From Liriodendron chinense (taxonomy: Eukaryota; Streptophyta; Magnoliopsida; Magnoliales; Magnoliaceae), in the NCBI GenBank assembly GCA_003013855.2, contig ML058477.1, positions 1,798,001 through 1,862,000 of the forward strand: DNA of 64,000 bases, in the 5' to 3' direction. This document shows, piece after piece, positions 8,379 to 20,944 of this stretch (its first letter is position 1; each line of letters begins with the position of its first letter). The notes beneath the pieces are model-generated. The model searched no databases. It saw only the letters and a program-made list of their open reading frames with translations, and was not told the origin of the DNA. A program made the position numbers and the translations under genes.

Positions 8379-9377
8379 CATGACTTGTGGTCTTTCATGG
8401 CATGCATTCAACACCCTTCAAGAGCTAAGAGAGAGCTTTTACTCACATCCTCCTACCCTATTTTCTCTTGTTCCCCTTGAGTTCATCATTCAAACCTAGC
8501 CATTAATGGCTTATCAATGAGTATTCAAAGCTCGGTTTGAAGTATGAACTCAAGACCTTCATTCATGGCTAACCTACCTTCGGAATATATTTATGAGGTC
8601 ATTTATAGCCATTGAATGTTTGTAGTTTGGTAGTTCCCTCATTACCATTGCATTGAATAGGCAAAAGGAACTAGACCAACTCTCTCCCAACTACCCGGCA
8701 TCAACATAACCTCATCATTTGCATCGGTAGCTGATCTTGGGAGCACAAAGAGAAGCTGAAGCACGTGGAGCTGAAGCTACTCATCAAAGGCATCGAATCG
8801 GGGCTCAATCATCTAGGTATGTCTAGTTTTTTAGAGTCCATTTATTCAATCACTGTTCCCTGGATTGGGAAACTCCGGCGGGAGGGTACGTGACCATCCT
8901 TGGATTAGGATTGGTGAGAGTTTGAGATCTAAACTCGTCATGTCCCTGGATTGGGCCATCGACGGATGGTAAACGCGGTCCTAGATGAAAGGATGTCAAG
9001 GTTGATGGTTAACCTGATTTAAAACCAAGACTATAGTGAAATCCGGTGGTCTCATAGGTTGAGATCGTGAACCGGGAGTGGAGTAGGGAAACCGAACCAC
9101 TATAAATCGCTGTGCATTGTGAGATCGAATGATTGTTATGTGTTGAATGGTTTAGTCAATCATGAATGCTAACTGTTTGATGAAATGCCTATGATAGTCC
9201 TTGCTTACAAATTGCTCATATAAATGCCTTGAATGTTATTGTGATAATCTTAGTTGATAAGATTGACTTGATTAGTTTTTAAATTGTAATTGGAATTTTA
9301 AAAAGTCCTATTCACCCCCCTCTAGGACATTAGGCATATCTCCAAGTATCTCTATAAGCGGTAAAACCGCAATTTCA

Positions 9378-9614
9378 ATTTTTTGTTGATCTTTTGTGTG
9401 CAGGGACTTAGGGGGAGCTTAAGTGAAGCCTAGTCTGTACATTGAGTCTGTACATTTTGAATGTAATGAGTCATGTCTATGTGTAAAGCATTTATTTTCT
9501 ACGACATGTTCAATTTATGTATGTAATTTGGTTTTGGTGTCTAGGAAAAGTTTGTGGTATGGACCAAGACTTTTATAGGTTTGGTTTTGTCCGGTAATTG
9601 ACAAAGGGGGAGAT
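9378..9614 (+). mobile_element. 3' internal tail of Sirevirus-like element B
   Basis: It contains two polypurine boxes (GGGGGAGCTT near 9411 and AAAGGGGGAGATT just before 9615) and the same local order as the region before the LTR of element A. It directly abuts the LTR end of A. The simplest reading is that A inserted into B's tail and that the rest of B lies left of the window. A target duplication cannot be checked because A's 5' end is missing. Confidence 0.65.
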
Positions 9615-11289
9615 TGTTAATGCAAAGATTTGTCAATTACCATGGTTAAGTATGTCGTCAAGTCTGCTTGCGGCTGAAGACAAAAGCTACTCAAGAAGAC
9701 CGCTCATCCAGTCAAGCTTCAAGCGTCTTCATCCAAACCTTTGATCCCAAAACCCCTCTATAGATGGCCTAATCCTTCCTAGTTGCATCCTTAGCCCCAT
9801 CTATAGTCCACCTTCCATAAAGATCAGCTATGGAAGTGTCTATTATGGCAGTTGTTGCTTAAAAACATGAAAAGTATTATATCTACTGTCTCCGATAAGT
9901 GTCCGATCCATCGGAGCTATGTCCGATAGGTGTCCGATCAATCATAAGTTATGTCCGATCAATCGGAGATTTGTCCAGTAACTTTGAAAATCTATCTGGA
10001 CGTTTTTCCGATCACTCGTAGGACTGTCCGATCAATCGGACAGAGTGCTCTGATCAACCGGAAGGACATCCGATCCATCGGACGAAAAATCCAGAAATTC
10101 ACATAACTCTCTAGAAGAAATTACGATCAATCGGACTATCTGTCCAATCAATCGGACAGGGTCCTCCGATCAATCGGAACTAAGTCCGATCAATCGGAGA
10201 ACCTATTTTCAGCAAAAATTTAAAATGAGCTGATACTTATTTCCGATCGATCAGATCCTATCGAGGTGACTGTTTTCTAACCGTTGAAAGTCATCTCTAT
10301 ATATGGAACTCGATTGGATCTTGAGAGGGTCACCTTGAGCATCATCTAGGGTTGGTTTGTGCTTCTCCTTGAGATCCCTTTCTCTCATTCCCTTTGATTT
10401 GTTGAGTTCATACTTCAATCCATGTTGATTTGACCAACATTGAAGAGCATTCAAAGCTTGGATTGAATCATGAACTCAACCCCTCTTTAATGGCATCTTG
10501 ACCTACCTCTCAAAGTTATAATCGTGTCATCAATGCCATTAATGGTGGTTTAGGTAGAAGCTACTCCTCATATAAAAGCCATATCCCAATATAGCCTCAA
10601 CCAAATCCTAATCCCTCACCTTGGAATCTACAAGAAGTCATCCGTAGCAAGGTTGCTGATCGAGGGAGCTGAAGAAGGTATCTTCCGTGCAAGCCGAAGC
10701 TTCTTCAACAAAGGCATCATCAAGGGGCTCAATCAGCTAAGTATATTTAGTCTTTCGAGTCCAAGAAACCTCCTCAAAGTTGAGATTTGGGTTTCAGAGT
10801 TTGAAGACCCAAACTCGGTAGTGTCCTTGCGTAGGACAAGTCCTTGAGTAGGATAAGCCCTTGTGTAGGACAAAGTGGTTCATGGATTAGTCCTATGGAA
10901 GGATGAATCCATGAGTTGAGGTATAAGTCCTTTTGTAGGCTGTTAAGGTTTATGGTTAACATCATTTAAAACCATAGAGATAGTGAAATCCGGCCACTCA
11001 AGGAGTGAGTGGATCAGCCGGGAGTGGAGTAGGTACATAACCGAACCACTATAAAAATCTCTTGTTGTGTGATGAGTGGTTGAACTGCTTTACTTTCTTC
11101 ACTTGCATTTTTTATTTATTAATATTCTGCATATCTTGTGTTTGAAGTAAGTTCTCTAAGAATACTTCGCATGTTTGCAAGTGTATAATTTGGTGATTTT
11201 AAAAAGTGTCCTATTCACCCCCCTCTAGGACAAAGAAACCTGTTTCTTGCTTCTACAAAAGCGGTAATCAAACTTATACCGCATTTTCA
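9615..11289 (+). repeat. LTR of element B
   Basis: It begins TGTTAATGCA after a polypurine tract and ends ACCGCATTTTCA. It shares with element A's LTR the overall plan, the CCTATTCACCCCCCTCTAGGAC string near the 3' end and a terminal inverted pair GCGGTA...TACCGC (11261-11282). Length is about 1.68 kb. Its U3 palindromes are of a different sequence. A TATA box CTATATATGG lies at 10296-10306. Insertion age and partner LTR are not visible. Confidence 0.8.
9891..10257. repeat. Array of TCCGATCNATCGGA palindromes in LTR of element B
   Basis: About a dozen intact or degenerate copies of TCCGATC(A/C)ATCGGA lie in 370 bp, directly upstream of the TATA box. This corresponds in position to the GACCGGTC array of element A, but with a different core. 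Confidence 0.85.
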
Positions 11290-12771
11290 TCCCTGTGTTA
11301 AATCTTAGACACAAGTAGTTGGGATGTCAGGCGCAACTTCGGCAGACGGTGTCCTGCATGTTGTAGGTAAGGAAGTGATGAACTTCCTCTTCCTGATCGG
11401 ACATGGCTATCTAAAACCTAGTACGGATGATGCTGCGAAAGGGAGGTTCGGTTTGTGAACGGCGGGCTCGTAGAGGCGCAATGGTTCTGATTCTTTTGAA
11501 TTTTGGGCTTTTCGTTTTTTGTTTTTAAGTTTGAGATGAATGTTAAATGTTGATGTTAGAATGCGAGAGAACCATTAATCCTTTGATGGGATCCTTTTTA
11601 ACAAGTTAGGTCTGACTAGTACAACTAATATTACTCTCAAGCAGAGTCGTCATTCTGTGGACACTGAATTCGCGTGGGGAGTCAAATCGCAACTTCCACG
11701 TGGCTCTTGCCTCTTTCGAGGGCTTTGTGGGTTTGTATTTGTGGGGTATTTGAAGTGGATTATATAAGACCAGAGTCGTCACTAGCCAATTACCTTGAAT
11801 CTACAGCCAACTAAACCCTGTAGAAATGATAAAGAGTGGGAATCCATAGGTTCCTAATCTTAAGAATGACTCCTTGATCAGCGTTCAGAGATTCGAAGTA
11901 AGGACCGCAGTTACAGAGAGGGAAGGGGTTAGGCACCCACTCTACCTGTACAGAGGTATGGACTTTTCTTCACAAGATCACACAAATAGTTGCAAATAGT
12001 CGATTTTTTACTGATGAATTAGAAAAATCAACTTCTTACAACGAAATTAGACTCATTGCAAAAAGTCTAAATCATTGTAGTATGCACAATATCTAATTAA
12101 AGGGTAACGAAGACTCCTTCCCTTAGATGGGTCTGTTAAGACATGAAGGGTAATGGGGATTCCCGCTTCACATAACTCTGGTGACTAGTGGCTAGCGGAT
12201 GTGTAATAGGGTGTCTCAAGTTTGCGCTTCCCACAATCATCTAATCAGGGTGCCTTAACCAGAGCATGCATACATACATTACATTAAATAAGATTTTCTT
12301 ATGGATATTTTGCTTTGAAAATTGTTACCATGATTATTTTATTATTGTGTTAATCTTGGAAGGATGCCCTCACTTAGTTAAACCATGACAACTCATACTG
12401 CTCGTTGGAAAAACAACCGTAGGTGACACAAGTGATGATCGATTGAAAGAAATTGAACCTCAAAGAGAGGATTATAAAGACTCATGGTAACAGATGGTAG
12501 ACGATGAAATTGAAGCGGCTTGAGGGAGACTTTATCTTATTTTCTTTGCTTTTTATATTTAGTTTGAATTCCTTTTTGAAAGATGTAATAATGCCCTTAA
12601 TGGGAGACAAATACTTAAATTTTATTTAGTTATTCAAGGACTGTGTGATGGAACTTAGAGTAGAATTTATAATAGAATAAGAATTTACTTTTCGTCGATT
12701 ATGTTATGAATGCCATGAGAATGTAAATTAATGTCAGTGAAAAAAAATATGCAGGATATTATGTCACGCCC
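11290..12771. other. Unassigned repeat-like non-coding DNA
   Basis: No credible gene is present: all six frames are broken. Stretches such as GAGTCGTCACTAGCCAATTA (11772) and GGGGTTAGGCACCCACTC (11925) are reminiscent of common plant LTR-retrotransposon non-coding sequence, but no ends or target duplications could be fixed. Confidence 0.4.
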
Positions 12772-13559
12772 CGAAAATTGGGTATCAGGAAGTCCGCGGC
12801 TCCCGACTCTTCCGGGGTGACTATATTTTGCGAAAGTGTAGTTAAATGGCATAAAACCAATGGCATCAACTCATAAATAAATATTTAAATTAAATAGTGC
12901 ATAACAATGTTTGAATGTAAAGTGTAAATACATATAATCATTCACACAACCAAGGAATCTACTCAGCTGGGGCTCAAAATATACATGTTCAATGAAAGGT
13001 TTAGAACTATTGACCCAGGAATCTAAGGCAGAAAATGAAACAAACGACATAGACAAGCCAACAGGTCCTGCATCTCACGCATCAAGTGGCAGCAACTCCT
13101 GCATCAAAATAACTGGTTGGTGTTTTAAAACACCTCCCTCCCCCAAGGTGGGAGTAAGTAATAAAACTCAGTGTTACCATTCCCTAAGTTACACATGTTA
13201 TCAACATAATTAAGCACAAGTAACGAAGCATAACAAATGGAGGGACTCTCACACCTACCACCTCAGCATTAACAGATAGCATAACCTCACAATCAAGTTC
13301 ATATTCTAGTTGAATAATGCATGTAGCCATGATATGCAAATGTTATATTCCGAAAAAATAAACGGTGGGGTTACCACCCAGCAGCAACATCGGACTGATG
13401 CACGTGCAAATGTGATGCATGCATGATTGTTAGGTATTTATTACATTCTGTATTCAATCAGCACTATTAGTGAAGCCAGAATATCTCAATTTTATCAAAA
13501 GTCTAATAGACAGGAACATGGCCAATAAAACGCGGCCGAACACTGAATAGCGAGAAAAG
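12772..13559. repeat. LTR-like sequence starting TGTCACGCCCCG, split by element D
   Basis: TGTCACGCCCCGAAAATTGG is a frequent start of plant Gypsy LTRs. No coding capacity is seen. The sequence appears to resume at 22765-22943, then 23710-24803, and perhaps beyond 52795, after removal of three later insertions. The other end and the element's identity were not found. Confidence 0.45.
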
Positions 13560-15335
13560 TGAAATTGCAGTTTCTACCGCTATTGAGAAAAGCTTGAAGG
13601 ATATGCTTATGTCCTAGAGAGGGTGAATAGGACTTTTTACAAATTCCTTGCTAATTAAAAATTCAAGAGCATTCACAATCCAATTTACCAATTAAGTCTA
13701 AGTAAATGCAAGTAAATTGATCACACAAGATCTTTCTAAATTATCAACCACACTAAGACAAGCATTTGATCAAACAGTTGATATGCATGCTTGTACTAAG
13801 CATTCAGAGATTTCATATAGGCATTTTGTCAAACATGAGATGGGCATTAAGTTAAGCACTTATAGAATCAATATCAAAGCATAATAATAGACAAAATGCA
13901 TTCACCACATTACACACAATGTATAGTAGTTCGACGATGAGTCTACTCCAGTCCCGATTCAAGTAATTAACTCCTTTGAGCACACCGCCATTTACTATCA
14001 GAAGTTTTAAATGAGGTTCACCTCTTAACCTTTACAACCTATACAAGGTCTATTCCTACACAATGACTCCTCAAATCGTACACAAGGACAACGCACATAT
14101 TCTCCCATGTAGGAGGCCTAGGCAAGGACTTCTACATCCTACACAAGGACACATATGTTCTACTCAAGGACAACTCCGAGATTGGGTCACAATCTCTAGA
14201 CCCCAATCTCAACAAAAATGGAGAATCAAATAATGGACTCTATAAGCTTAAACACTTACAAGAGATGAGCCCCGATTCAACTGCTGTTGAGTAGCTTCAA
14301 CTTCCACGAACGCTTCAGCTCCTCTCCAAGCTCCCACGATCAGCTACTAATGCATATGATGTTCCTAAACTAATTTCGGGTAGGTGGGAGGAGGTGTTGG
14401 AGTTCTATTTGCCTATTTAATGTAATGGTGATGATAGGAACTACCATCTCTGAGTATTCAATGGCTATTGATGACCAAAGGATTCAACAAGATGGGTTAG
14501 GTCAGCCATGAATACCTTACTTGAGTTCATACTTCAAACAAAGCTTTGAATGCTCATTGAAGTGGCATGAATCACTTGGCTTGAATGATAAACTCTAAGC
14601 AATGATGAAGAAAGAAGGTTAGATAATGCTCTTAATTACCCCTTTCAATGCTCTCAATGGGTGTGCAAAGGATGCCATTAAAGCCCTCAAAATATACATT
14701 TATAGGCTCCAACGTCTATAAAACGGTAAGTCACAGACCCCTGAGGACTGGTCAGATTGAGCGTCCTTCCTTTTAAAAATGCAGACCAAATGTTGCTGGA
14801 CGTTTTTCATCCATTTCCGACCGATTGTGCGACCGATCCTTAGAGGCCGACAACCGATCCTCAGACCGGTCTATAGACAGCCAGAGATGAAAATCCTTTT
14901 CTAAAAGCTTTGCTGTCCGAATCCTTTCTTCAGCCGACCGGTCACCCGACTGGTCGTCAGGCTTAGTTCATGGCCTGATTTAGGCTGAGATTCATCATCC
15001 TTTTACGGTGCACAATAAGATAGTTTCCCTATGCTTTTCAACAGTTTGACACCTACACAATGGAGGTTCAAGTTTGATCAACTTGACTTTTAGTCCGTGG
15101 ATCAAATGGCAAACTTTAAGCATGATTCGAATGCCATAGACTAGGGAGTTTTGGGATCCTATGGGCTGTCTATATGCAACTTACCTTCCGAGCTTGTTTT
15201 GGCTTAAACTTGAGTGCAGAGAGCTGCTACGATCTTCAAGTCTTGAGTCTTCAATGTTCGTCAAGGCTCACAAGACTTGACTGACTCATACGCTCATATA
15301 ATTGACAATACAATACACGAATCAGTGCACTAACA
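13560..15335 (-). repeat. 3' LTR of element D
   Basis: Runs TGAAATTGCAG to GTGCACTAACA on the plus strand. It contains the TATA-like CATTTATAG (14699-14707, read on minus) and degenerate GACCGGTC pairs at about 14818-14960 with 4-bp spacing. It is about 1.78 kb against 1.80 kb for its partner. Confidence 0.88.
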
Positions 15336-16414
15336 ATCTCCCCCTTTGTCAATTATGGGACAAAATACAAACTAAGATAGTTCATGATCTCCATATTATG
15401 AATATCCCAAAACAGAAATACTATTACACCCATCTACATGTCTATACAAAAATTTTACAATTTAATATTTACAAAATTACATGTACAGACTTGAAATGTC
15501 TTCAATTTCTCCCCCTCAACACTATCACCTAAAAAAGCCCGCAAAAAGATAAAAATCGACTTCTTGGTGGGATATAGTTCTCCCCCTTATTATCAGTGAT
15601 TGACAAAGGTTAGCTCAGCAAAAAAATATGTCTATAAGAGCAGCGATACTAATCCATGAACAATAAGCAATAAAGCGCAGAAAATATGCCAATTATACGA
15701 TCAAGGGAAGAGAGAACATGAAAAAAAAATATGAGAGAAAAGAAGCGACACAAAGCAACATGATATACATTTAATCATTACGCACAAAGGGCCTTCCGCC
15801 CAATCAACCAACCACCCCTATAATCATGTATATCACAATCACTAAAACCTTCACCTAGATATAAACAAAAATTGGCATTTTGCCCTAGCCATTGAACATT
15901 TCAAAAATCAGATTTTCATTTAAACACGCATGCTCATATGTTTTATGGTGAAGAAAACAGATGATAGGCCACACAGTATTAACCTGTAGCATGAGTCAAA
16001 AAGGGCATAGAAGCCCTAACTGACCAACCTCCCTCAATCAGTATTCAATAAGGCACATGACTCACAAAAGAGATTTAACTAAAGAGCATAAAGCACAAGA
16101 ATATAATAGAGTCAAACCAAAAATGGACAAGTAGTCCAAGCATATACAAGTGTTATAGACGGCCAATGCCCTAAAAAGATGTATTAAATTCAGCTCAAGC
16201 AAACTAAGGAAATCAAATATATACGATCATAAGATGATCCAACTATAAGCTCAATCATATAAGAAAGTAAGCTCCAAACATGAGCAAGTGAACCAAGAAC
16301 AAAAGTCAAACAGTTATCTAAAACATATAAGATATAACATAACACGCGACTGGTGTCTTTGGTCACCCAAAAAGATACTCATGACCAAGATGCACAACAT
16401 AACACATCACGACA
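15336..16414 (-). other. 3' non-coding region of element D (polypurine boxes and hairpins)
   Basis: On the minus strand three GGGGGAGA boxes lie at about 15336-15350, 15510-15520 and 15580-15590, the last in read order abutting the LTR. Hairpins include GGGC/GCCC at 15789-15801 and TTGGTCA/TGACCAA at 16359-16388, both with counterparts in element A. No gene is seen. Confidence 0.7.
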
Positions 16415-17800
16415 CTAGAAGTCAGTGCCGTCCCCTAGATCTGGTGGTGGAACATCGACATGAGCGGCGCGCTCCCATACATCCATGTGCCTCTCAACCT
16501 GAGCTAAGCGAGCCACTATAGCCTCCTGCTGTACAAGAAGAGTGGCCTGACCCTATAGGAGTTGCATCTCGGTCTGCTCCGACCTATCGAATCGCTGAAG
16601 AATCTCTGCCTGGGTCTGCTCGATCCCGTCGAGTCTCTGAAAGAGACACTCCTGAAGCTATCGCAGCTCAACGATATATGCTAAAGAATCTGTTGCAGGC
16701 GATCCACAATGAGTGAATGCTTGTGGGGTGTACTGAATCGTCCAGGTGCAAATCGTGGATCAATGGTAGGATCGGATGATGGTGCTGCAGGTGCAGACTG
16801 AGATGGTACAGAGGAAACTAGAGGAGCCTCCTACTGTGGTGGCTCCTACTGATCATGTTATTGGTGGACCTACTGAAGTCAACGCTGAAGTTATTCTTGG
16901 GTCTTTTGCATTTTAGTAATGATAGATCAATTGAGGATGGGGGGTTTACATACGTATCTGAAGGATCAACAAGTCCTATAGTTTTAGCCAACCTATAGAT
17001 AAGATAACCAAATGGAAGACCAGCGGACAGACCATCGGACACCAAGATAGCGGACGGAATAACTTTCATGATACGAGATAGAAGATAGATGCAACAGCCT
17101 TGACTGACATTGAATAGAACAGAGACCATGTCTTCTGAAAGATCAGCCTTGCTGCTTTTCTTGGGAAATATGTTTTTAAAAAATATATTATGTAGAAGAC
17201 GATAGTCCCAGGTCATGAGAGAGGCCCGAAGAGCATTGCCATTAACCCATTCAGGGCACTCTCCATCGCATAATGCTCAGGTCATAGTCTCTCGAGAGGC
17301 ATGATATGTCTCCTCATCATCTGATAGCTCATCCTCATCTATAATTGGAACGCCAGTAGCCTCAACTATGGCATCAAGACCGAATGTCCAAATCCCGTCG
17401 GCGAAATGGACTTCGAAGGAAGATGAGACATCGAGAATAATGCGACAACAAGCATAGAATTTTTGAACTACTTCTTTCTACACAGATCAACCCATATGGA
17501 GGACAAGCTCCCAATCAATTGCCTCCAAAAGTTGGACCATCCGATAAGGTGCCAAATCTTCAATTTTAGCGGATTTCTCACATATGACATCACAATTTTT
17601 TAAATTATGCCAATTGGCAAGATGTGATGTATCTGACCCTGTAGGGCGGGGGTTTGGAAGAGGATTTAGATGATGAAGAAACCCCTTTACCCTTGGAAAC
17701 CGTTTTCTTGGATGTGGTTGTGGGGGCCCCTCATCATGTTGGTTCTTTGAACAACGCTCACGTCGAGGAGGGGACACACTCTCCTACCACGGGAAGACAT
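16415..17800 (-). pseudogene. Third ORF of element D
   Basis: Homologue of the third ORF of element A. It starts at an ATG followed by Ser-Ser (17800) and keeps ALRASLMTWDYRLLHN (about 17200), GLPFGYLIYRLA and the C-terminal RAA-VDVPPPDLGDGTD ending at TAG 16415-16417. Several stops and frameshifts break it, for example around 17215-17490 and 16820. The conserved ends show that the whole ORF was retained when pol was lost. The product is of unknown function, with a Pro/Lys-rich N-terminus, a globular middle and a coiled-coil-like tail. Confidence 0.65.
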
Positions 17801-17831
17801 CATAGAAGCCTAAAATCCTTACAAATCTGCC

Positions 17832-17885
17832 CTAGATTTCAAAAGAGGGAGATGCAACAAAGAAGAACAAATTCAAAGCCCTTAC
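17832..17885 (-). other. Putative short intron in third-ORF leader (element D)
   Basis: On the minus strand CATTG/GTAAGG starts it and AATCTAG/G ends it, 31 bp before the ATG. It matches the element A arrangement at 5191-5252. Confidence 0.38.
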
Positions 17886-18051
17886 CAATGAAGAAGATGA
17901 TGAGAACTCCTATTTAGAAGACAATGTACCACTTTGGAGAGCTTTAATCTTCGATTGGAAACCTAGGAAGGGTTTAGAAATGATGGAGAGGCCTCTAGGA
18001 TGAAGGAAGAGGAGAGAAAAACGGGAGTGAAATAGGTTGGAGCAAATCTGA

Positions 18052-18132
18052 CTATCCTTTAAAAGCCCTCTTTCTGCGCCCACTGGATAGTCCACGACCG
18101 GTCGTCAGACCGGTCTCCAGACCGGTCGTTCG
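18052..18132 (-). promoter_or_regulatory. Putative internal promoter of third ORF (element D)
   Basis: Three GACCGGTC palindromes separated by 4 bp (18094-18132) precede a TATA-like CTTTTAAAGG (18055-18066, minus strand), about 255 bp before the ORF start. The 4-bp spacing is that of this element's own LTR (for example 22252-22272), not the 2-bp spacing of element A. Confidence 0.5.
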
Positions 18133-18918
18133 ACCTAATTTGCACAATCTGTGCTATTTTTCACATTGCTCAAGGATAGGTCTAAACATGGATTTTATAC
18201 TAGGTTCCTACAGACCCTATCACATATTTTAGATTGACCATGGGCTCATGCATCTCAGTGCACAAAAATGCCTAAGTTGATGCTCAATTTACCTTAATTG
18301 GAAGGGGCCCGAGAGCTCTAAATTTGAAAACAAATTGAATAGGGAACACTATTCCCAGATTTTCTTATTAAGATCCAAAATGATGAGGCTTAATCCTCTG
18401 ATATGATTACACTTAATGAGACTTATTAACTTAGATATGTATATGATATGCTAAAGATAATAGATTCTCGATGATCAAGGCTTAGGAGATATGTAATCAA
18501 ATCATGCCATACAAAGTAGTCGAGAATCTCACATATTGTATAAGGATCGTACAGCAAAAAAAGTTACATATGAGGCTAAATTATTGAGTAAAGTTAACCA
18601 TTATGGAAATTAGCAAAAGATAATACATTTACTCAATCTAAGCCAATCAAGGAACCATTAGTTTAGCAATGTGAAATATACCAATATAGCATGCAAGAGC
18701 TAAACTTATTCAAAAAGAATTCGAGGCTAAGGTCCTCAGAATTTATCATAAAGTTCAATGATTTAAGGTTAACACTAAAAATATTCAAACCTGCAAAACA
18801 CAACACTTGTTAACCAATTTTCAAAGCACAGCTACCCATGGATTCTCAAGATATATAGACTAAAACAGAATCCAAGGGAGCTGGCAAGAGACACGGAGAA
18901 TCACTTCTCCTTCACGAC
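18133..18918 (-). other. Region between gag and third ORF of element D: hairpins, acceptor-like site, pol deletion scar
   Basis: No gene is seen. It holds GAGG/CCTC hairpins at 18384-18398 and 18723-18737 (minus-strand AATTCTGAGG and GAGGATTAAGCCTC forms), and the TGTTTTGCAGG acceptor-like site at about 18790-18801. In element A these features follow RNase H. Here they follow gag almost directly, which places the pol deletion at about 18810-18918. Confidence 0.6.
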
Positions 18919-20886
18919 CTATTTAGCAACAACTTTCATTGTGTCGGGATCATGTAAGGATCTATTAAGAGTTCTCCTCTTTCCAGGGGAGCTATTCTTT
19001 CTATATGATTGCTCATAGCCCAATCTCATTTCATCAATCATTCTATTGGTCTTATCATTTATCAGGGCTACTTGTTTGAGCAAAGCATTCATCCGAGCAT
19101 CATTCTTTGGTGGAGTCGGAAAATTTCTCCCCATATTCTTTTAATTCTTAGGGGGGACTCCAAGTGTGGTGTGCTTCTCTCCCTTTTGGAATAGATTTTC
19201 CTATCTTGCATTGGGAGGGAGAGAGTTGTGGGCGTTTAAAGGTTAAACATTCAAATTTTGGGTGACCCACATCACCACAAGCATGACAAATAAGAGATGC
19301 TTTCGTTTTACTTCCCGATGCACCATAGTTCTTTCTCACCATAGGTTGGACAAAGGTGGTTTTTTAATTGTGACTCTTATAGCCCAAACCTCTTTTGTCC
19401 ACAGGTGATCTTCCCACACCTAAAAGCTTTTCAAGGTTTTCTTCTCCTTGGACGAAACGTCTTCTAGAGTCAACAACTTGACATTTAAGACGATTAATTT
19501 CAGTGTTTGCCTCTTTTAGTTCTTTTTCTAGACTCGTATGTTTATCTAAAGTCTCACCACTCTTGAATTTTTCTTTTTCATGTTCAAGAGCATCGTTTTT
19601 CTTTTTCAGCTCTTCTAAATCTTAACCCAACTTTTGATTCTCAATTTTCAATCCATCAAGTTTTTTGTTAATTTATCATTTCCAACCTTCATTTGTCCCA
19701 ACTTCTTTATGGTGCTCATATTTTCAATATATAGTTGGTTGTACACTTCTCGAAGGTCTTCATCCTCATCATCATCGTCACTTGAGGATTCCTCTTCACT
19801 AGAGGAGGTATGGTTAGCATTGTCTCCCTCTTTCTCATTTTCAGGGAGAGTTGTGGTGGTGGAGACCATAAGAATTTTAATTGATCTTTAGTCTCCATCA
19901 CTACAGGATTCATATGAGTCAGATTCCGAACTAGTGTCATCCCAAGTGGCAATCATAGCATTTCTCCCTTTATGTTTCTTTTCATCGTTTTCTGAGCAAT
20001 TAGGAGCAATGTGACCGTACTTCCCACAATTATAGCATTTTAGCTCTTTTGATCTTCTAAAAGATTTATTGTATGGTTCTTATGATCAAAATGCCTTCCT
20101 TGTGGTGGCTCTTGCTTTTAAAGAATTTCTAAATTTTCTTAGCCATAAGAACCATCTCTTTTATGTCCATTTCCTCATCACCATTTTCATTAGAAGTGTG
20201 TTATTTGTGAGAGGTTTTCAAAATTGAATTTTTGGATTTTGTGGGAGGTTTGAAATGTAGTTCATGAGTTTGAGGGAATCCTAATAATTCTTCAACTTTC
20301 ATACTGTCAAAGTCCCTACATTCTTCTAGAGCAATGACTTTAGATGAGAAGAGTTCTGGTAGAGATCTTAAGATTTTCCTATAAATTTTGCTATCCAGAA
20401 CCTTCTCTCCTAGCCACACATGTCATTGGTGATGATATTTAGACGTGTAAAAAATTACATGAAGGTTTCATCCTCCTCCATTTTTATATTTTCAAATTGT
20501 GTTATAAGGAGTTGGAGTTTAGATCTTTTGACTATGTTAGTTACTTCTAAAAAGTCCCATACTTCCTTACTAGTTTGGCAATTTTCAATGCGACCAAATT
20601 CATCTCTAGAGACTGAACAGAAAATAACATTTAAGCCTTTAGCATTACAGACACATTGAGCTTTATTAATATCTGTCCATATGGCCATCTCTCTTGGTCT
20701 GAGGACATCCGATTCACCTTCCTTTCTTATAGTATCCATTGGGGAGTTATAACCAAATTCAATCATGTCCCATACGTCAGAATCGATGGATTCTAAAAAG
20801 ATGCGTATTTGGGCTTTCCAATATGGATAGTTAGATCCGTTGAAGAACGGTGGTTTGGAGATGGAAGTCGAGTCTTCCATAGACAT
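18919..20886 (-). pseudogene. gag: gag of element D with two zinc knuckles
   Basis: Starts MSMEDSTSISKPPFFNGSNY at 20886. A capsid-like region follows (IRIFLESIDSDVWDM, FCSVSRDEFGRI, MEEDETFM, IYRKILRSLPELFSSKV). Then comes a CCHC knuckle CYNCGKYGHIAPNC near 20040-20000, an acidic and coiled segment (about 19870-19440) and a second knuckle CHACGDVGHPKFEC near 19300-19260. The end resembles the gag tail of element A. It is broken by frameshifts or stops near 20450, 20200, 19870 and 19140. The first half is about 60-70 percent similar by eye to the intact TR-GAG proteins. Confidence 0.82.
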
Positions 20887-20944
20887 ATTTTCAAGCTAAC
20901 TCTAGGATCAACCTCTAAGCGGTTAAGCCCTTAAAGAGGAACCT

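Larger units (their letters stand above)
1..9377 (+). mobile_element. Sirevirus-type Copia element A, 5'-truncated by window edge
   Basis: A Ty1/Copia element read on the plus strand. Visible order is gag tail, protease, integrase, reverse transcriptase, RNase H, a third ORF, three polypurine boxes and a 3' LTR (7360-9377). The 5' LTR, primer site and most of gag lie before base 1. The integrase-before-RT order shows Copia. The third ORF after RNase H, the repeated GGGGGAGA boxes and the long LTR starting TGTTAGTACA point to the Sirevirus lineage. A solo LTR interrupts gag at 175-1221. Six in-frame stops in pol and a broken third ORF show it is inactive, yet pol keeps a single frame. Confidence 0.88.
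7360..9377 (+). repeat. 3' LTR of element A
   Basis: It begins TGTTAGTACATC right after the polypurine tract and ends CGCAATTTCA, the reverse complement of the ends seen on the minus-strand relatives (TGAAATTGCGG). Length is about 2.0 kb. It contains the palindrome array, then a TATA box, then a U5 region with the conserved CCTATTCACCCCCCTCTAGG string (about 9307-9326). A terminal inverted pair GCGGT-AAA-ACCGC (9358-9370) lies 7 bp from the end. Confidence 0.88.

Noticed and set aside
12871..13213. Short frames of 60-73 codons around 12871-13213
   Set aside because: Non-coding repeat sequence with no conserved motif or codon pattern.
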